This document shows, piece after piece, positions 24,647 through 33,236 of a stretch of 64,000 bases of DNA (positions within the stretch are counted from its first letter, which is position 1; every line of letters starts with the position of its first letter). The stretch is from Pseudomonas frederiksbergensis (GTDB lineage Bacteria; Pseudomonadota; Gammaproteobacteria; Pseudomonadales; Pseudomonadaceae). The position numbers and the translations under genes were made by a program. The stretch lies in contig NZ_MOBR01000043.1 of the NCBI RefSeq assembly GCF_003732705.1, positions 124,001-188,000 of the forward strand, in the 5' to 3' direction. The notes below the pieces were generated by a model. It did not search any database, had not been told where the DNA came from, and saw only the letters and a program-made list of their open reading frames with translations.

Positions 24647-27209
24647 GCTCCAGGCGCAGATCGCCAGCCTGCAGCGCGACAATCAAAAACTGCAGCGCAT
24701 CAACGGCGCGCTGATCGAGCGCATCGAATCCGGCATCACCCGCGGCAACGACCCGTATGCGGCGTTCCAGCATTCGGTGGTGCTGGCCGAGCAGGTCCGC
24801 GAACGCACTGATGCGCTGAACCAGGCCATGGCCGAGCTTAAGGCCGGTAACCATTTGCTCAGTGACGCACGGCTGCGGGCGGAAACGGCGCACCAACATT
24901 TGATCGATGCCATCGAGAGCATTTCCGACGCCTTCGTGCTGTTCGACGAAGACCAGCGCATCGTGCTGTTCAACAGCCGTTTCAAGGCGTTTTGGGGCAA
25001 TAGCCGGGTGCGGATCATCGCCGGTATGCACCTGGCCGAGGTCAAGCGGCTGATGACGGCCACCGGGTTGTTCACCGAAGAACCCCGAGGCCACGCCGAC
25101 CAGAATCTGCTGTATCGCCTGCAAAATGGCCGCTGGCTGCAAGTCAGCGAACGACCGACCCAGGAAGGCGGGCGGGTGATTCTGTTTACCGACATCACCG
25201 ACGTCAAACTCAGCGAAACCGTGCGCCGCGAGCAAGCCGTGGCGCAGAAATCCCATCTGCTGCAACGGGCCGTGGACAACCTGTCCCAAGGCGTGGCGAT
25301 GGTCAGCGCCGACGGCATTCTGGAACTGTGGAACCGGCGTTTTCTGGAACTCAGCGGCCTCGCGCCAGTGGCGGCCCATCGGCCGTTTGCCGAAGTGATC
25401 GCCGACAGTGAATTGAACCTGCTGACCCCGGCCAGTCGCGACAGCAACGGGCGGTTGGTGCAGGAATGCGAACAGCGCCTCTACGATGGCCGGGTCCTGG
25501 AAATCCGCACCCATCCATTGCCCACGGGCGGCTTCGTCAACACCTTCACCGACATCACCGAACGCTACCAGCACGCCGAAGCCCTCAGCGAAAGCGAGCG
25601 CTGGATTCGCCTGATCACCGACCATGTACCGGCGCTGATTGCCTACCTGAACGCCGATCTGGTCTACGAATTCACCAACAAAGTCTACGAAGAATGGTAC
25701 TGCTGGCCCCGGGGCGTGATGCTCGGGCAGAGCCTGCGGGAAGTCCACAGCGAACAGCATTACCAGCGCCTGGAAGCCTACGTCGCCCGGGCCCTGGCCG
25801 GTGAGAGCGTGACCTTCGAGTTCGCCGAAACCAACATCAACAATCAGGAACGCTACATGCTGCGTTCCTACGTGCCCAATCGTCTGGCTACTGGTGAAGT
25901 GGTGGGGATTTTCGTGTTGATCCGCGACATTACCGAGCGCCGCCGCACCGCCGAGGCCTTGCATCAGGCCTATCAAAACCTGGAGTTGCGGGTGCGCGAA
26001 CGCACGGCGGAACTGACGACCCTGAACGATCAGCTGCTGCGCGAAATCGATGAGCGCCGTCGCGTCGAATCACGCCTGCGCGAAGCCAAACTTGAAGCCG
26101 AGCAGGCCAACCTGTCGAAGACCAAGTTTCTCGCTGCCGTCAGCCACGACTTGCTGCAACCGCTCAACGCCGCGCGGCTGTTTACCAGCGCCTTGCTCGA
26201 ACGCCGAGAGCCGGTGGCCAACGCGATTCTGGTGCGCAACGTCAGCAACTCCCTGGAAGACGTGGAAAACCTGCTGGGCACCCTGGTGGATATTTCCAAA
26301 CTCGATGCCGGTGTGATCAAGGCCGACATCGCGCCATTCGCCCTCAGCGAATTGTTGGAAAACCTCGCCGCCGAGTACACCCAAGTCGCGCGCAGCGAAG
26401 GGCTGGAACTGCATTTCATCCCGTGTTCGGCGCTGGTGCGCAGTGACATTCAGTTGCTGGCGCGGATCCTGCGCAATCTGCTGAGCAACGCGATTCGCTA
26501 CACCTACAGCGGCCGTGTGGTGCTCGGTTGCCGGCGCCATCATCAGCGTTTGTCGATTGAAGTCTGGGACAGCGGCATGGGCATCGCCGAAAACCGGCTG
26601 GAGGAGATTTTCCAGGAGTTCAAACGTGGCGATGTGCAGCGCCCGGATCAGGATCGCGGATTGGGCCTGGGGTTGGCGATTGTCGAGAAAATCGCCGGGA
26701 TCCTCGGGCACCGGATTCACGTGCGCTCGTGGCCGGGCAAGGGCTCGATGTTTTGCGTCGAAGTGCCGCTCAGCGCCACGGCGCCCAAGGCGTTGCCGAG
26801 CCTGTTGATGAGCGAGCCGATGCTTGAGCGCCTGCGCGGGGCGCGGGTGTGGGTGCTGGACAACGACGCAGCCATTTGCGCGGGGATGCGCACCTTGCTG
26901 GAAGGTTGGGGGTGCCTGGTGGTGACGGCGTTGTCGGAGCAGGATTTGGCCCGGCAAGTGGACAACTATCACCAGGAAGCGGACCTGCTGATTGCCGATT
27001 ATCACCTGGACGACGACCAGAACGGCGTCGATGCCGTGGCCCGGATCAATGCGCGGCGGGGTTCGGCCATCCCGGCGATGATGATCACCGCCAACTACAG
27101 CAATGAGCTGAAGCTGCAGATCCGGGAGTTGGGGCATACGTTGATGCATAAGCCGGTGCGGCCGATGAAGCTCAAGACTGCAATGAGTCATTTGCTCGGT
27201 AGACCCTGA
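24576..27209 (+). CDS. nahK: PAS hybrid sensor histidine kinase (NahK/ErcS' type)
   Basis: An 877-residue cytoplasmic hybrid kinase. N-terminal coiled coil (about 25-110), PAS domains at about 110-215, 225-335 and 340-455, a coiled-coil linker, HisKA with AAVSHDLLQPLNAARLF, HATPase with GLGLGLAIVEKIAG, and a C-terminal receiver with ADYHLDDDQNGVD. No transmembrane segment. The start ATG at 24576 has GGAG nine bases upstream, which forces a 71-bp overlap with nosP; the next in-frame TTG and CTG codons are possible but have no better site. It is expected to signal to an HptB phosphorelay and to be inhibited by NO-bound NosP. Confidence 0.9.
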   Translation: MACTSTRPSPGLPLPEAVPLDTVELQAQIASLQRDNQKLQRINGALIERIESGITRGNDPYAAFQHSVVLAEQVRERTDALNQAMAELKAGNHLLSDARLRAETAHQHLIDAIESISDAFVLFDEDQRIVLFNSRFKAFWGNSRVRIIAGMHLAEVKRLMTATGLFTEEPRGHADQNLLYRLQNGRWLQVSERPTQEGGRVILFTDITDVKLSETVRREQAVAQKSHLLQRAVDNLSQGVAMVSADGILELWNRRFLELSGLAPVAAHRPFAEVIADSELNLLTPASRDSNGRLVQECEQRLYDGRVLEIRTHPLPTGGFVNTFTDITERYQHAEALSESERWIRLITDHVPALIAYLNADLVYEFTNKVYEEWYCWPRGVMLGQSLREVHSEQHYQRLEAYVARALAGESVTFEFAETNINNQERYMLRSYVPNRLATGEVVGIFVLIRDITERRRTAEALHQAYQNLELRVRERTAELTTLNDQLLREIDERRRVESRLREAKLEAEQANLSKTKFLAAVSHDLLQPLNAARLFTSALLERREPVANAILVRNVSNSLEDVENLLGTLVDISKLDAGVIKADIAPFALSELLENLAAEYTQVARSEGLELHFIPCSALVRSDIQLLARILRNLLSNAIRYTYSGRVVLGCRRHHQRLSIEVWDSGMGIAENRLEEIFQEFKRGDVQRPDQDRGLGLGLAIVEKIAGILGHRIHVRSWPGKGSMFCVEVPLSATAPKALPSLLMSEPMLERLRGARVWVLDNDAAICAGMRTLLEGWGCLVVTALSEQDLARQVDNYHQEADLLIADYHLDDDQNGVDAVARINARRGSAIPAMMITANYSNELKLQIRELGHTLMHKPVRPMKLKTAMSHLLGRP

Positions 27210-27220
27210 TCGCCTGATCT

Positions 27221-27327
27221 GATCGTTCCCACGCTCTGCGTGGGAATGCCTCACCGGACGCTCTGCGTCCGCTCTTGGGACGCGGAGCGTCCCGGGCTGC
27301 ATTCCCACGCGGAGCGTGGGAACGATC
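27221..27327. repeat. self-complementary element, copy 3 of 8
   Basis: GATCGTTCCCACGCTCTGCG ... GCGGAGCGTGGGAACGATC between the convergent ends of nahK and erbR. Confidence 0.9.
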
Positions 27328-27329
27328 AG

Positions 27330-27995
27330 TTAGCGTCGTAAGTAAGACCCGAAATCTATGTCCCCAGCACTGAGAATGGCCTGTACCCGGTTGTGCACAT
27401 TCAACTTGCGCAGGATCGCCGAGACGTGGGCCTTGACCGTGGTTTCGGCGATTTCCAGGGTGTAGGCGATCTGTTTGTTGGACTCGCCCTTGGTCATGCG
27501 CTCAAGCACCAGCAACTGCTTGCGGGTCAGGGCCTGGAGCAGTTCCGGCGGGAAGCTCGGGTTGTCATTCATGCGCCGATGGGTGCCGGGTTTTTGTGTG
27601 CGGATGATGTCCGGCGGCAGGTACACATTGCCGTTGAGAATCTGCTGGATCGCCTCGGTCATTTGCAGGCGTGGCGAAGACTTGGTGATGAATCCCACGG
27701 CGCCATAGGTGATGGCTTGCAGCACGATCTGTTTGTCCTGCTCGGCCGAGACGATCACCACCGGAATGGTCGGCGCCTCGTTGCGCAGGTTGATCAGGCC
27801 ATTGAGGCCGTGCATGCCGGGCATGTTCAGGTCTAGCAGGATCAGGTCCAGGTCGTCGTGTTCCTGGGTCAGCAGCAAGGCGCTGTCCAGGTCGGCGGTT
27901 TCCATGACCTCGCTACCGGGGAAACCGTCGCTGATGACGTTATGAATGGCTTCGCGAAACAGCGGGTGATCGTCGGCAATCAGAATTTTGTACAT
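27330..27995 (-). CDS. erbR: NarL/LuxR-type response regulator of alcohol oxidation (ErbR/AgmR)
   Basis: A 221-residue response regulator. Receiver domain residues 1-120, with phospho-acceptor Asp in ILLDLNMPG, Asp pair DDH and Lys in FITKSS; LuxR-type HTH at about 150-210 (LTRKQLLVLERMTKGESNKQIAYTL). I start at MYKILIADDH (27995): the GAGG on the mRNA lies nine bases ahead of this ATG but only three bases ahead of the ATG two codons earlier. In P. aeruginosa and P. putida this regulator (ErbR, also AgmR) is needed for quinoprotein ethanol oxidation. It is the only LuxR-type regulator in the locus and the best candidate to bind the repeated TAC-YAAR-GTA box. Confidence 0.9.
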   Translation of the reverse strand: MYKILIADDHPLFREAIHNVISDGFPGSEVMETADLDSALLLTQEHDDLDLILLDLNMPGMHGLNGLINLRNEAPTIPVVIVSAEQDKQIVLQAITYGAVGFITKSSPRLQMTEAIQQILNGNVYLPPDIIRTQKPGTHRRMNDNPSFPPELLQALTRKQLLVLERMTKGESNKQIAYTLEIAETTVKAHVSAILRKLNVHNRVQAILSAGDIDFGSYLRR

Positions 27996-28051
27996 GGCCA
28001 TTCACCTCATTATTTTGATTTTTGGTGGGGCAACATCGTGCACGTGTTCAG

Positions 28052-28609
28052 TCAGGGAAAGGGCTCGGGCTGGGCTGGCGCAACGGGCAGGTTCGCCGCT
28101 TGCCAGGCGTCCAGGCCATCGCGATACCAATACACTGACTTATAGCCCATGGCGGTGGCGCGTTTTACTGCGTTCCAGCTCAACCAGCAATCGGAGCGAC
28201 AGTAGAACACCAGCGGTTGCTGGTGGTCGCCGTCGGTGAATTTATCCAGATTACGCGCAAAGTACGTCTGCCAGTCGAGTGTCAGGTCGCCGTCACCGGT
28301 ATTCGCCAGCCAGTGGCTGCCGGGCAGGTTTTCGTGGGGCTGGTCTTCGATGAATTGACCTTGCAGCCATTGGCGGCGGTAGACGTCGATCAGCACCGGG
28401 CGCGGCGTCTGGTTGAGCAGGGTTTGCAGGGCGGGGGTGTCGAGGATGGTCGCGCCTTGCAACTGAGTGGGCGTCGGGCTGCGGTACAGGCCGATGCGGT
28501 AACCGTCGGCGGAGAACAGCGGGGTTTCGGCGTGCGCGGTGCTCAGTAGCAGGCTAAGCGACAGGGCAGCGAGGCAAGGGCGTAACAGACGACGTCGGGC
28601 ACGCGGCAT
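28052..28609 (-). CDS. PQQ-dependent catabolism-associated rhodanese-like CXXCW protein
   Basis: A 185-residue exported protein. Signal peptide about residues 1-27 (ending STAHA-ET). The rhodanese-like domain contains VLIDVYRRQW and the defining motif FYCRSDCWLSWNAVKRA, followed by YWYRDGLDAW. This family occurs almost only beside PQQ alcohol dehydrogenase genes; its periplasmic sulfur-relay role is inferred from family, not shown. It lies upstream of erbR on the same strand with a 56-bp gap, and has its own TAC-N4-GTA box about 82 bp before its start. Confidence 0.88.
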   Translation of the reverse strand: MPRARRRLLRPCLAALSLSLLLSTAHAETPLFSADGYRIGLYRSPTPTQLQGATILDTPALQTLLNQTPRPVLIDVYRRQWLQGQFIEDQPHENLPGSHWLANTGDGDLTLDWQTYFARNLDKFTDGDHQQPLVFYCRSDCWLSWNAVKRATAMGYKSVYWYRDGLDAWQAANLPVAPAQPEPFP

Positions 28610-28691
28610 GGGGGTTCAATCCTTATCGTTATGAACCTATTACATGCCAGTCCTGATGCGATGGGAATGCGACGATAGACAGGTAAAGCAG

Positions 28692-28701
28692 TACTAAAGT
28701 A
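28692..28701 (-). promoter_or_regulatory. TAC-YAAR-GTA box
   Basis: TACTAAAGTA, a perfect TAC-N4-GTA dyad, 82 bp upstream of the CXXCW gene start. The wider context CAGTACTAAAGTAGTAATT matches the box at 32611 almost base for base. Confidence 0.65.
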
Positions 28702-28716
28702 GTAATTTCAGGCGCT

Positions 28717-28826
28717 GATCGTTCCCACGCTCCGCGTGGGAATGCAGCCCGGGACGCTCCGCGTCCCTCCAGAGCCGAACGCGGAGCGTCCGTGGAGGCA
28801 TTCCCACGCGGAGCGTGGGAACGATC
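28717..28826. repeat. self-complementary element, copy 4 of 8
   Basis: GATCGTTCCCACGCTCCGCG ... GCGGAGCGTGGGAACGATC, ending six bases from the permease gene stop. Confidence 0.9.
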
Positions 28827-28831
28827 ATCAG

Positions 28832-29623
28832 TCAGGTGGCTTTGCGCACGGCGGCGTGTTGCGGGTTGAAGGTGAGTACCGCGAGCAGCACGAACACCAG
28901 CGTCAACCCTACGCACACCGCCAGCGCCAGCGGATTGAAACGCTCATACAGCGCAAACCGCACCAGCTCCACCGCGTGGGTAAACGGGTTCAACGCGCAC
29001 AGCCAATACAACCACTCACTGGACTCGCGCATTTTCCACAGTGGATACAGCGCCGAGGACAGGAAAAACAGCGGGAAGATCACGAAATTCATCACCCCGG
29101 CAAAGTTTTCCAACTGGCGGATCGCATTCGACAGCAACAGCCCCAACGCACTGAGCATCAACGCCACCAGCAGCAATGCCGGCAAGGCAATCAACAGGCC
29201 CATGGCCGGCGGTTGCACGCCATACACCCAGGCAATCGCCAAAAACGCATACACCTGCAACAGCGAAATCAGCGACGTCGCCAACAGCTTGCTGCACAGC
29301 AAAAAGGTCCGGGGCAGGGGGCTGGTCAGCAGCACGCGCATGCTGCCCATCTCCCGGTCATAGACCATCGACAGTGACCCTTGCATGCCGTTGAACAGCA
29401 AGATCATGCAGGCCAGCCCCGGAATGATGTACACCTCGTACGGAATGTAGGTGTCGTAGGGTTCGATGATCGCGATGCCCAGCGCCGCGCGAAACCCGGC
29501 GGCGAACACCAGCAGCCACAACAGCGGCCGCACCAGTGCACTGAGAAACCGCGTGCGCTGCAACACAAAACGCAGCCATTCGCGCAGCACAATGCCGCTG
29601 AAACACTGCCAATACGCATTCAT
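28832..29623 (-). CDS. pedC: ABC-2 type permease of the PQQ alcohol dehydrogenase system (PedC)
   Basis: A 263-residue ABC-2 permease with six hydrophobic segments (FLSALVRPLLWLLVFAAGF; YIIPGLACMILLFNGMQGS; LIALPALLLVALMLSALGLLL; YLYWLCALNPFTHAVE region; LALAVCVGLTLVFVLLAVL). Last gene of a four-gene minus-strand unit: binding protein, beta-propeller, ATPase, permease. Its ATG overlaps the ATPase stop (ATGA). In P. putida the orthologous PedA1A2BC system is needed for efficient rare-earth-dependent growth. Confidence 0.9.
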   Translation of the reverse strand: MNAYWQCFSGIVLREWLRFVLQRTRFLSALVRPLLWLLVFAAGFRAALGIAIIEPYDTYIPYEVYIIPGLACMILLFNGMQGSLSMVYDREMGSMRVLLTSPLPRTFLLCSKLLATSLISLLQVYAFLAIAWVYGVQPPAMGLLIALPALLLVALMLSALGLLLSNAIRQLENFAGVMNFVIFPLFFLSSALYPLWKMRESSEWLYWLCALNPFTHAVELVRFALYERFNPLALAVCVGLTLVFVLLAVLTFNPQHAAVRKAT

Positions 29624-30351
29624 CGGGCGGCTCCTGAAGTGGTCAGTCGAGTGAAGGCCGAGCCGAGGTCGCCGCCGTGTTTCAGGCTCAGGGCATCGGC
29701 TTGTCCACTGGCGACCAGTCGTCCCTGATGAAGAATCAGCAAGTCGTCACTGGGTTGCACTTCATCGAGCAAATGCGTGGTCCAGAGCACGCTGATGCCT
29801 TGCTCGCGGCACAGGCTGCGGATGTGTTGATTGAGCGCCAGGCGACTGGCCGGGTCGAGGCCGACACTGGCTTCATCCAGCAGCAACAAACGCGGTTCGT
29901 GGAGCAAGGCGCGGGCAATTTCCACCCGGCGCCGGTGGCCGCCATTCAGTTCGCGGACTTTTTCGCGACGGCGTTCGGTCAGGGCCTGACGCGCCAGTTC
30001 GGCCTCGACCCGCAGGCCGGTCTGGCGCCGGGACATACCGTGCAGCGCGGCGTGATAACGCAGGTTTTGCTCGACGCTGAGGTCCAGGTCCAATGTGCTT
30101 TGCTGGAACACCACGCCCAATTGCCTGAGCGCCGGGCGCGGTGTATCGCGCAATGAACAGCCACCGACCCGGATATCACCGCGCTGCAAATCATACAGCC
30201 GCGTCAGCAGGGCAATCAGCGTCGACTTCCCGGCACCGTTCGGCCCCAGCAACGCCGCAAAGCGTCCGGGAACCAGGCTGAAACTCACCTGGCGCAACGC
30301 TTCTTTCGCACCATAAGCGAAGCTCAGTTCGCTGACTTCCAGTGCGTTCAT
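29620..30351 (-). CDS. ABC transporter ATPase, PQQ alcohol dehydrogenase system
   Basis: A 243-residue ABC ATPase. Walker A LLGPNGAGKSTL, Q-loop VVFQQSTLDLD, signature RELNGGHRRRVEIARAL (LNGGH replaces LSGGQ), Walker B LLLLDEASVGLDP, and H-loop WTTHLLDEV. I start at MNALEVSELSFAYGAKEAL (30351), whose ATG overlaps the stop of the preceding beta-propeller gene (ATGA). Partner of the PedC-type permease. Confidence 0.9.
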   Translation of the reverse strand: MNALEVSELSFAYGAKEALRQVSFSLVPGRFAALLGPNGAGKSTLIALLTRLYDLQRGDIRVGGCSLRDTPRPALRQLGVVFQQSTLDLDLSVEQNLRYHAALHGMSRRQTGLRVEAELARQALTERRREKVRELNGGHRRRVEIARALLHEPRLLLLDEASVGLDPASRLALNQHIRSLCREQGISVLWTTHLLDEVQPSDDLLILHQGRLVASGQADALSLKHGGDLGSAFTRLTTSGAAR

Positions 30352-31307
30352 GGGGTCACCACCACACCCCACGGATAACGCCCGACCTTGATCGATTTGC
30401 TGACCTTGAGGCTGTCAACGTCAATCACCGACACATCGCCGCTGACGCCGTTGGTGGCGAGCAATTGCTTCTGATCCGGGGTGAACGACATCTGCCACAC
30501 GCGCCGACCGACCAGCAAATAATCCAGCACTTCAAACGTCTTGGCATCGACCACCGCCACATGGTTGGCCGGGCCGAGGGCGACGAAACCGTATTTGCCG
30601 TCGGCGCTGAGCTTGATCCCCACCGGTTGCACCTTGTCCGGGTGCACGCCTTTGATCTGGAAGTTCACGGTCTTGAGGATCTTGCGCGTCGCCACATCGA
30701 GAATCGTCACCGTGCCGCCGATTTCCGCCGAGGCCCACAGCTGTGAGCCGTCCGGAGAAAATTCGACGAACCGTGGGCGCTGATCCACCAATGTGCTGTC
30801 GGCCAACGTCTGGGTGCTGGTGTCGATCCAGTGCAGCATGTTGGTGGTTTCGCTGGTGTTCACCGCCCACTTGCCATCAGGGCTGACCGCCATGCCTTCG
30901 GGCTCGACGCCGACGTTGATTTGACTCAGCACCTTGGAGGTTTCGGTGTCGATCACCGTCACCAGCGCATCGTCTTCGTTGGAAACGTACAACCAGCGAT
31001 TATTCGGGTGCAGGGCGAATTGCTCGGGGTCTTTGCCCGACGGCAGTTCCTTGATGATCTTGCGCGTGGCCACGTCCATCACCTGGACCCGATCAGAATC
31101 ACTGGCGCAGATGTACAGCAGCTTGCTGTCGTGGGACAGCAACAAGCCGCGCGGGCGCTGTCCGACGGGCAGGGTGTCAGTGACTTGCAGGGTCTGCATG
31201 TCGATCAGGCTCAGGCTGTTGTCCTTTTCGTTGGAGACCCAGGCGGTGCTGGCCACGGCGTGCCCGGCGGCGAGCAGCAGGGCGCATGAGAGCAGGGTAC
31301 GGCGCAT
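30348..31307 (-). CDS. PQQ-associated beta-propeller (YVTN) periplasmic protein
   Basis: A 319-residue exported protein (signal peptide MRRTLLSCALLLAAGHAVAS). About seven repeats of the YVTN type are visible, for example NSLSLIDMQTLQVTDTLPVG, RVQVMDVATRKIIKELPSG, LVTVIDTETSKVLSQINVG, HVAVVDAKTFEVLDYLLVG and DVSVIDVDSLKVSKSIKVG. The family is found in PQQ-dependent catabolism loci between the binding protein and the ABC ATPase, as here. Its ligand is unknown; a role in substrate or metal capture for the ABC system is inference. Confidence 0.88.
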   Translation of the reverse strand: MRRTLLSCALLLAAGHAVASTAWVSNEKDNSLSLIDMQTLQVTDTLPVGQRPRGLLLSHDSKLLYICASDSDRVQVMDVATRKIIKELPSGKDPEQFALHPNNRWLYVSNEDDALVTVIDTETSKVLSQINVGVEPEGMAVSPDGKWAVNTSETTNMLHWIDTSTQTLADSTLVDQRPRFVEFSPDGSQLWASAEIGGTVTILDVATRKILKTVNFQIKGVHPDKVQPVGIKLSADGKYGFVALGPANHVAVVDAKTFEVLDYLLVGRRVWQMSFTPDQKQLLATNGVSGDVSVIDVDSLKVSKSIKVGRYPWGVVVTP

Positions 31308-31346
31308 GGCGGATTCCTTTTTATTGTCGTTGAGGTGGCGGAAAAA

Positions 31347-32531
31347 TCAGGGAAAGCGGCAGGTCACTTCCGGCTTGTCGTAGCCCAGGCTGTCCATTTC
31401 GTTGAAGGGGTGCAGGAAACCGTCCTGAGGTGAAGTGCTGACCAGCGCGCGCGGTTGCACGATGGGGATCGGCTGACGCAACTGGCCGTTCCACGGTCGA
31501 TAGCTGAGCTTGCGACCCTTGAAACCGTCCAGCGGCAATTGATCGCTGATCTCCAGCGCACGGATGGCCATCGGATCGACCTGGCGCAACTTGCTCACCG
31601 CGCTGGCGATGCTGCGCACGGCCATCCACGCGGCGAAATCCCGGTCATTCATCCAGCGCCCGGCCATGGCCTCGAAGCGTTTTTGCAGTTGCGCGGCGCC
31701 GTAGGTTTCCACGGTCTTGTGCCAACCCACCGGGGTCAGGCCCTGAGTACCGGCGACCGGGCGCGGGTACCAGGTCTGGTAGGGCACGTATTCGCCGAAG
31801 TCGCCGCGCTCGTCGGCCACCAGCACCACGTCGTACTCGGCGGTCTGGGTGAACAGTGGCATGTCAGCCTGGGCGCTGCGGCGTTGATCGTTGTCGAAGC
31901 TCCAGGCTTTTTCCGCCACCAGTTTCAGGCCGAAGCGTTTGGCGGCGCGGCGCAGGGCGGCGGCGTAGGCTTGATCGTCCGGGGTCGGGCCGACGATCAG
32001 CAGCGCCCGTTGCCATTTGCGCACTACCAGAAATTGCGCCAATGCATCGGCGAGCATCGCCCGGCTCGGCAAGCTGTGCAGCACGTTCGGCAAGCAGTCG
32101 GTGGTGCGCAGGCTGTCATCCGGGCTGCCGGCGTTGAACAGCAAACTGTCGGTCAGTACCGCGCTGAGGCGGCGCAGGGTTTCCACCGGAGCATTCACCA
32201 CAAACAGGCGCAGGCCTTGTTCGTGTTGGGCCTTGGCCGCGTCGATCAGCGCATCGGCGTTATCGGTACTGGCGCTGACCAGGCTGTAGCTGTGGTTGAG
32301 AAAACGTCCGGTGCTGTTGCTGTCGGTGATCGCCAGTTCGGCGCCGCGCAGCCCGGCATCGGTCGGCTCGGGAATGACATTCGACAGCAGCGGGCCCGGA
32401 TCGGGGCGATAGCCGAGGTAACCGATCTGCACCTGCAACGGCGCGTCCGCAGCCTGGCTCTGGGTTGCCAATCCGGCGGCGCAGGCAATCGCCAGCAGGT
32501 AGATCAAGGCGTAAGGGGCGAGCTGGCGCAT
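31347..32531 (-). CDS. ABC transporter substrate-binding protein, PQQ alcohol dehydrogenase system
   Basis: A 394-residue periplasmic binding protein of the type 1 (LivJ-like) fold. I start at the ATG at 32531, with GGAG six bases upstream, giving a clean signal peptide MRQLAPYALIYLLAIACAAG ending near SQA-AD; upstream in-frame codons lack one. The mature protein opens LQVQIGYLGYRPDPGPLLS and has RALLIVGPTPDDQAYAAALR. First gene of the minus-strand ABC unit, with a TAC-YAAR-GTC box 79 bp upstream. Confidence 0.87.
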   Translation of the reverse strand: MRQLAPYALIYLLAIACAAGLATQSQAADAPLQVQIGYLGYRPDPGPLLSNVIPEPTDAGLRGAELAITDSNSTGRFLNHSYSLVSASTDNADALIDAAKAQHEQGLRLFVVNAPVETLRRLSAVLTDSLLFNAGSPDDSLRTTDCLPNVLHSLPSRAMLADALAQFLVVRKWQRALLIVGPTPDDQAYAAALRRAAKRFGLKLVAEKAWSFDNDQRRSAQADMPLFTQTAEYDVVLVADERGDFGEYVPYQTWYPRPVAGTQGLTPVGWHKTVETYGAAQLQKRFEAMAGRWMNDRDFAAWMAVRSIASAVSKLRQVDPMAIRALEISDQLPLDGFKGRKLSYRPWNGQLRQPIPIVQPRALVSTSPQDGFLHPFNEMDSLGYDKPEVTCRFP

Positions 32532-32610
32532 AAGGCACTCCATGACGGGTAGCGCCAGCATAGGAAGGCTGCGGGTTCGAGGAAATATGCAGAAAGTACC
32601 GGAGAGCCAG

Positions 32611-32620
32611 TACCAAGGTC
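32611..32620 (-). promoter_or_regulatory. TAC-YAAR-GTA box (binding-protein promoter)
   Basis: TACCAAGGTC inside CAGTACCAAGGTCGTAATTC, 79 bp upstream of the ABC binding-protein start. It shares the long flank with the box at 28692. Confidence 0.62.
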
Positions 32621-32654
32621 GTAATTCGCGGCGACGGTGCGCCACAAGCCCTAC

Positions 32655-32664
32655 TACCAAGGTA
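32655..32664 (+). promoter_or_regulatory. TAC-YAAR-GTA box (pedF promoter)
   Basis: TACCAAGGTA, a perfect dyad, 107 bp upstream of the pedF start and 34 bp from the box serving the divergent gene. Read in gene direction, both boxes give ACnACCnnGGTACTGG. Confidence 0.65.
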
Positions 32665-32771
32665 CTGGGCGGCGGCCACCAAAGCAGCATGGGGCTGGCG
32701 CAACGGGGTTCCTAAGATGGGGGCCATAGCCTCTTCCCGGAGGTTTTGCGTGCAACCCTGAGGGCATAACA

Positions 32772-33233
32772 ATGACAACAAAACGCAACGCCTTGCTTGT
32801 TGCCGGACTGCTGGCCGGTTTTATCAGCGCAGGTCCGATCTGGGCCCACGGCAACGTGGTGCCACAAGCGGTGGAAACCCCGGGCCTGACCCCGATCAAA
32901 GACGCCGGCGTGCCGGTGGATGGCGATGGCTGGGCGACGGTGAACCCGTATCGCAACTCCCCGCAGCACGATAAAGCGCTGGAAATCGGCTCATCGGCCT
33001 ACAACCAGAATTGCGCGGCCTGCCATGGTCTGGAAGCCAAGTCCGGCGGGATTGCCCCGGACCTGCGCCTGCTGGATGTCGGCGACGCCGGTGATGAATG
33101 GTTCGTTGAACGAGTGCGTCATGGCGCCGTACGTGACGGCCGGGTCTACATGCCGAAAATGGCGGATTACTTGAGCCAGGAAGCCTTGTGGGCGGTGCGT
33201 ACCTACCTGGACAGCGTGCACTCCGAGGAGTAA
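32772..33233 (+). CDS. pedF: cytochrome c-550 PedF (electron acceptor of quinoprotein ADH)
   Basis: A 153-residue c-type cytochrome. Signal peptide to about residue 26 (AGPIWA-HG), a single heme motif CAACH, and the likely axial Met in VYMPKM. It accepts electrons from the PQQ dehydrogenase in the periplasm. It begins a plus-strand run pedF, MoxJ-like, SoxYZ-like, SoxH-like with gaps of 3, -1 and 15 bp, so one operon. In relatives a calcium-type dehydrogenase gene stands immediately upstream; here it does not. Confidence 0.92.
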   Translation: MTTKRNALLVAGLLAGFISAGPIWAHGNVVPQAVETPGLTPIKDAGVPVDGDGWATVNPYRNSPQHDKALEIGSSAYNQNCAACHGLEAKSGGIAPDLRLLDVGDAGDEWFVERVRHGAVRDGRVYMPKMADYLSQEALWAVRTYLDSVHSEE

Positions 33234-33236
33234 CCC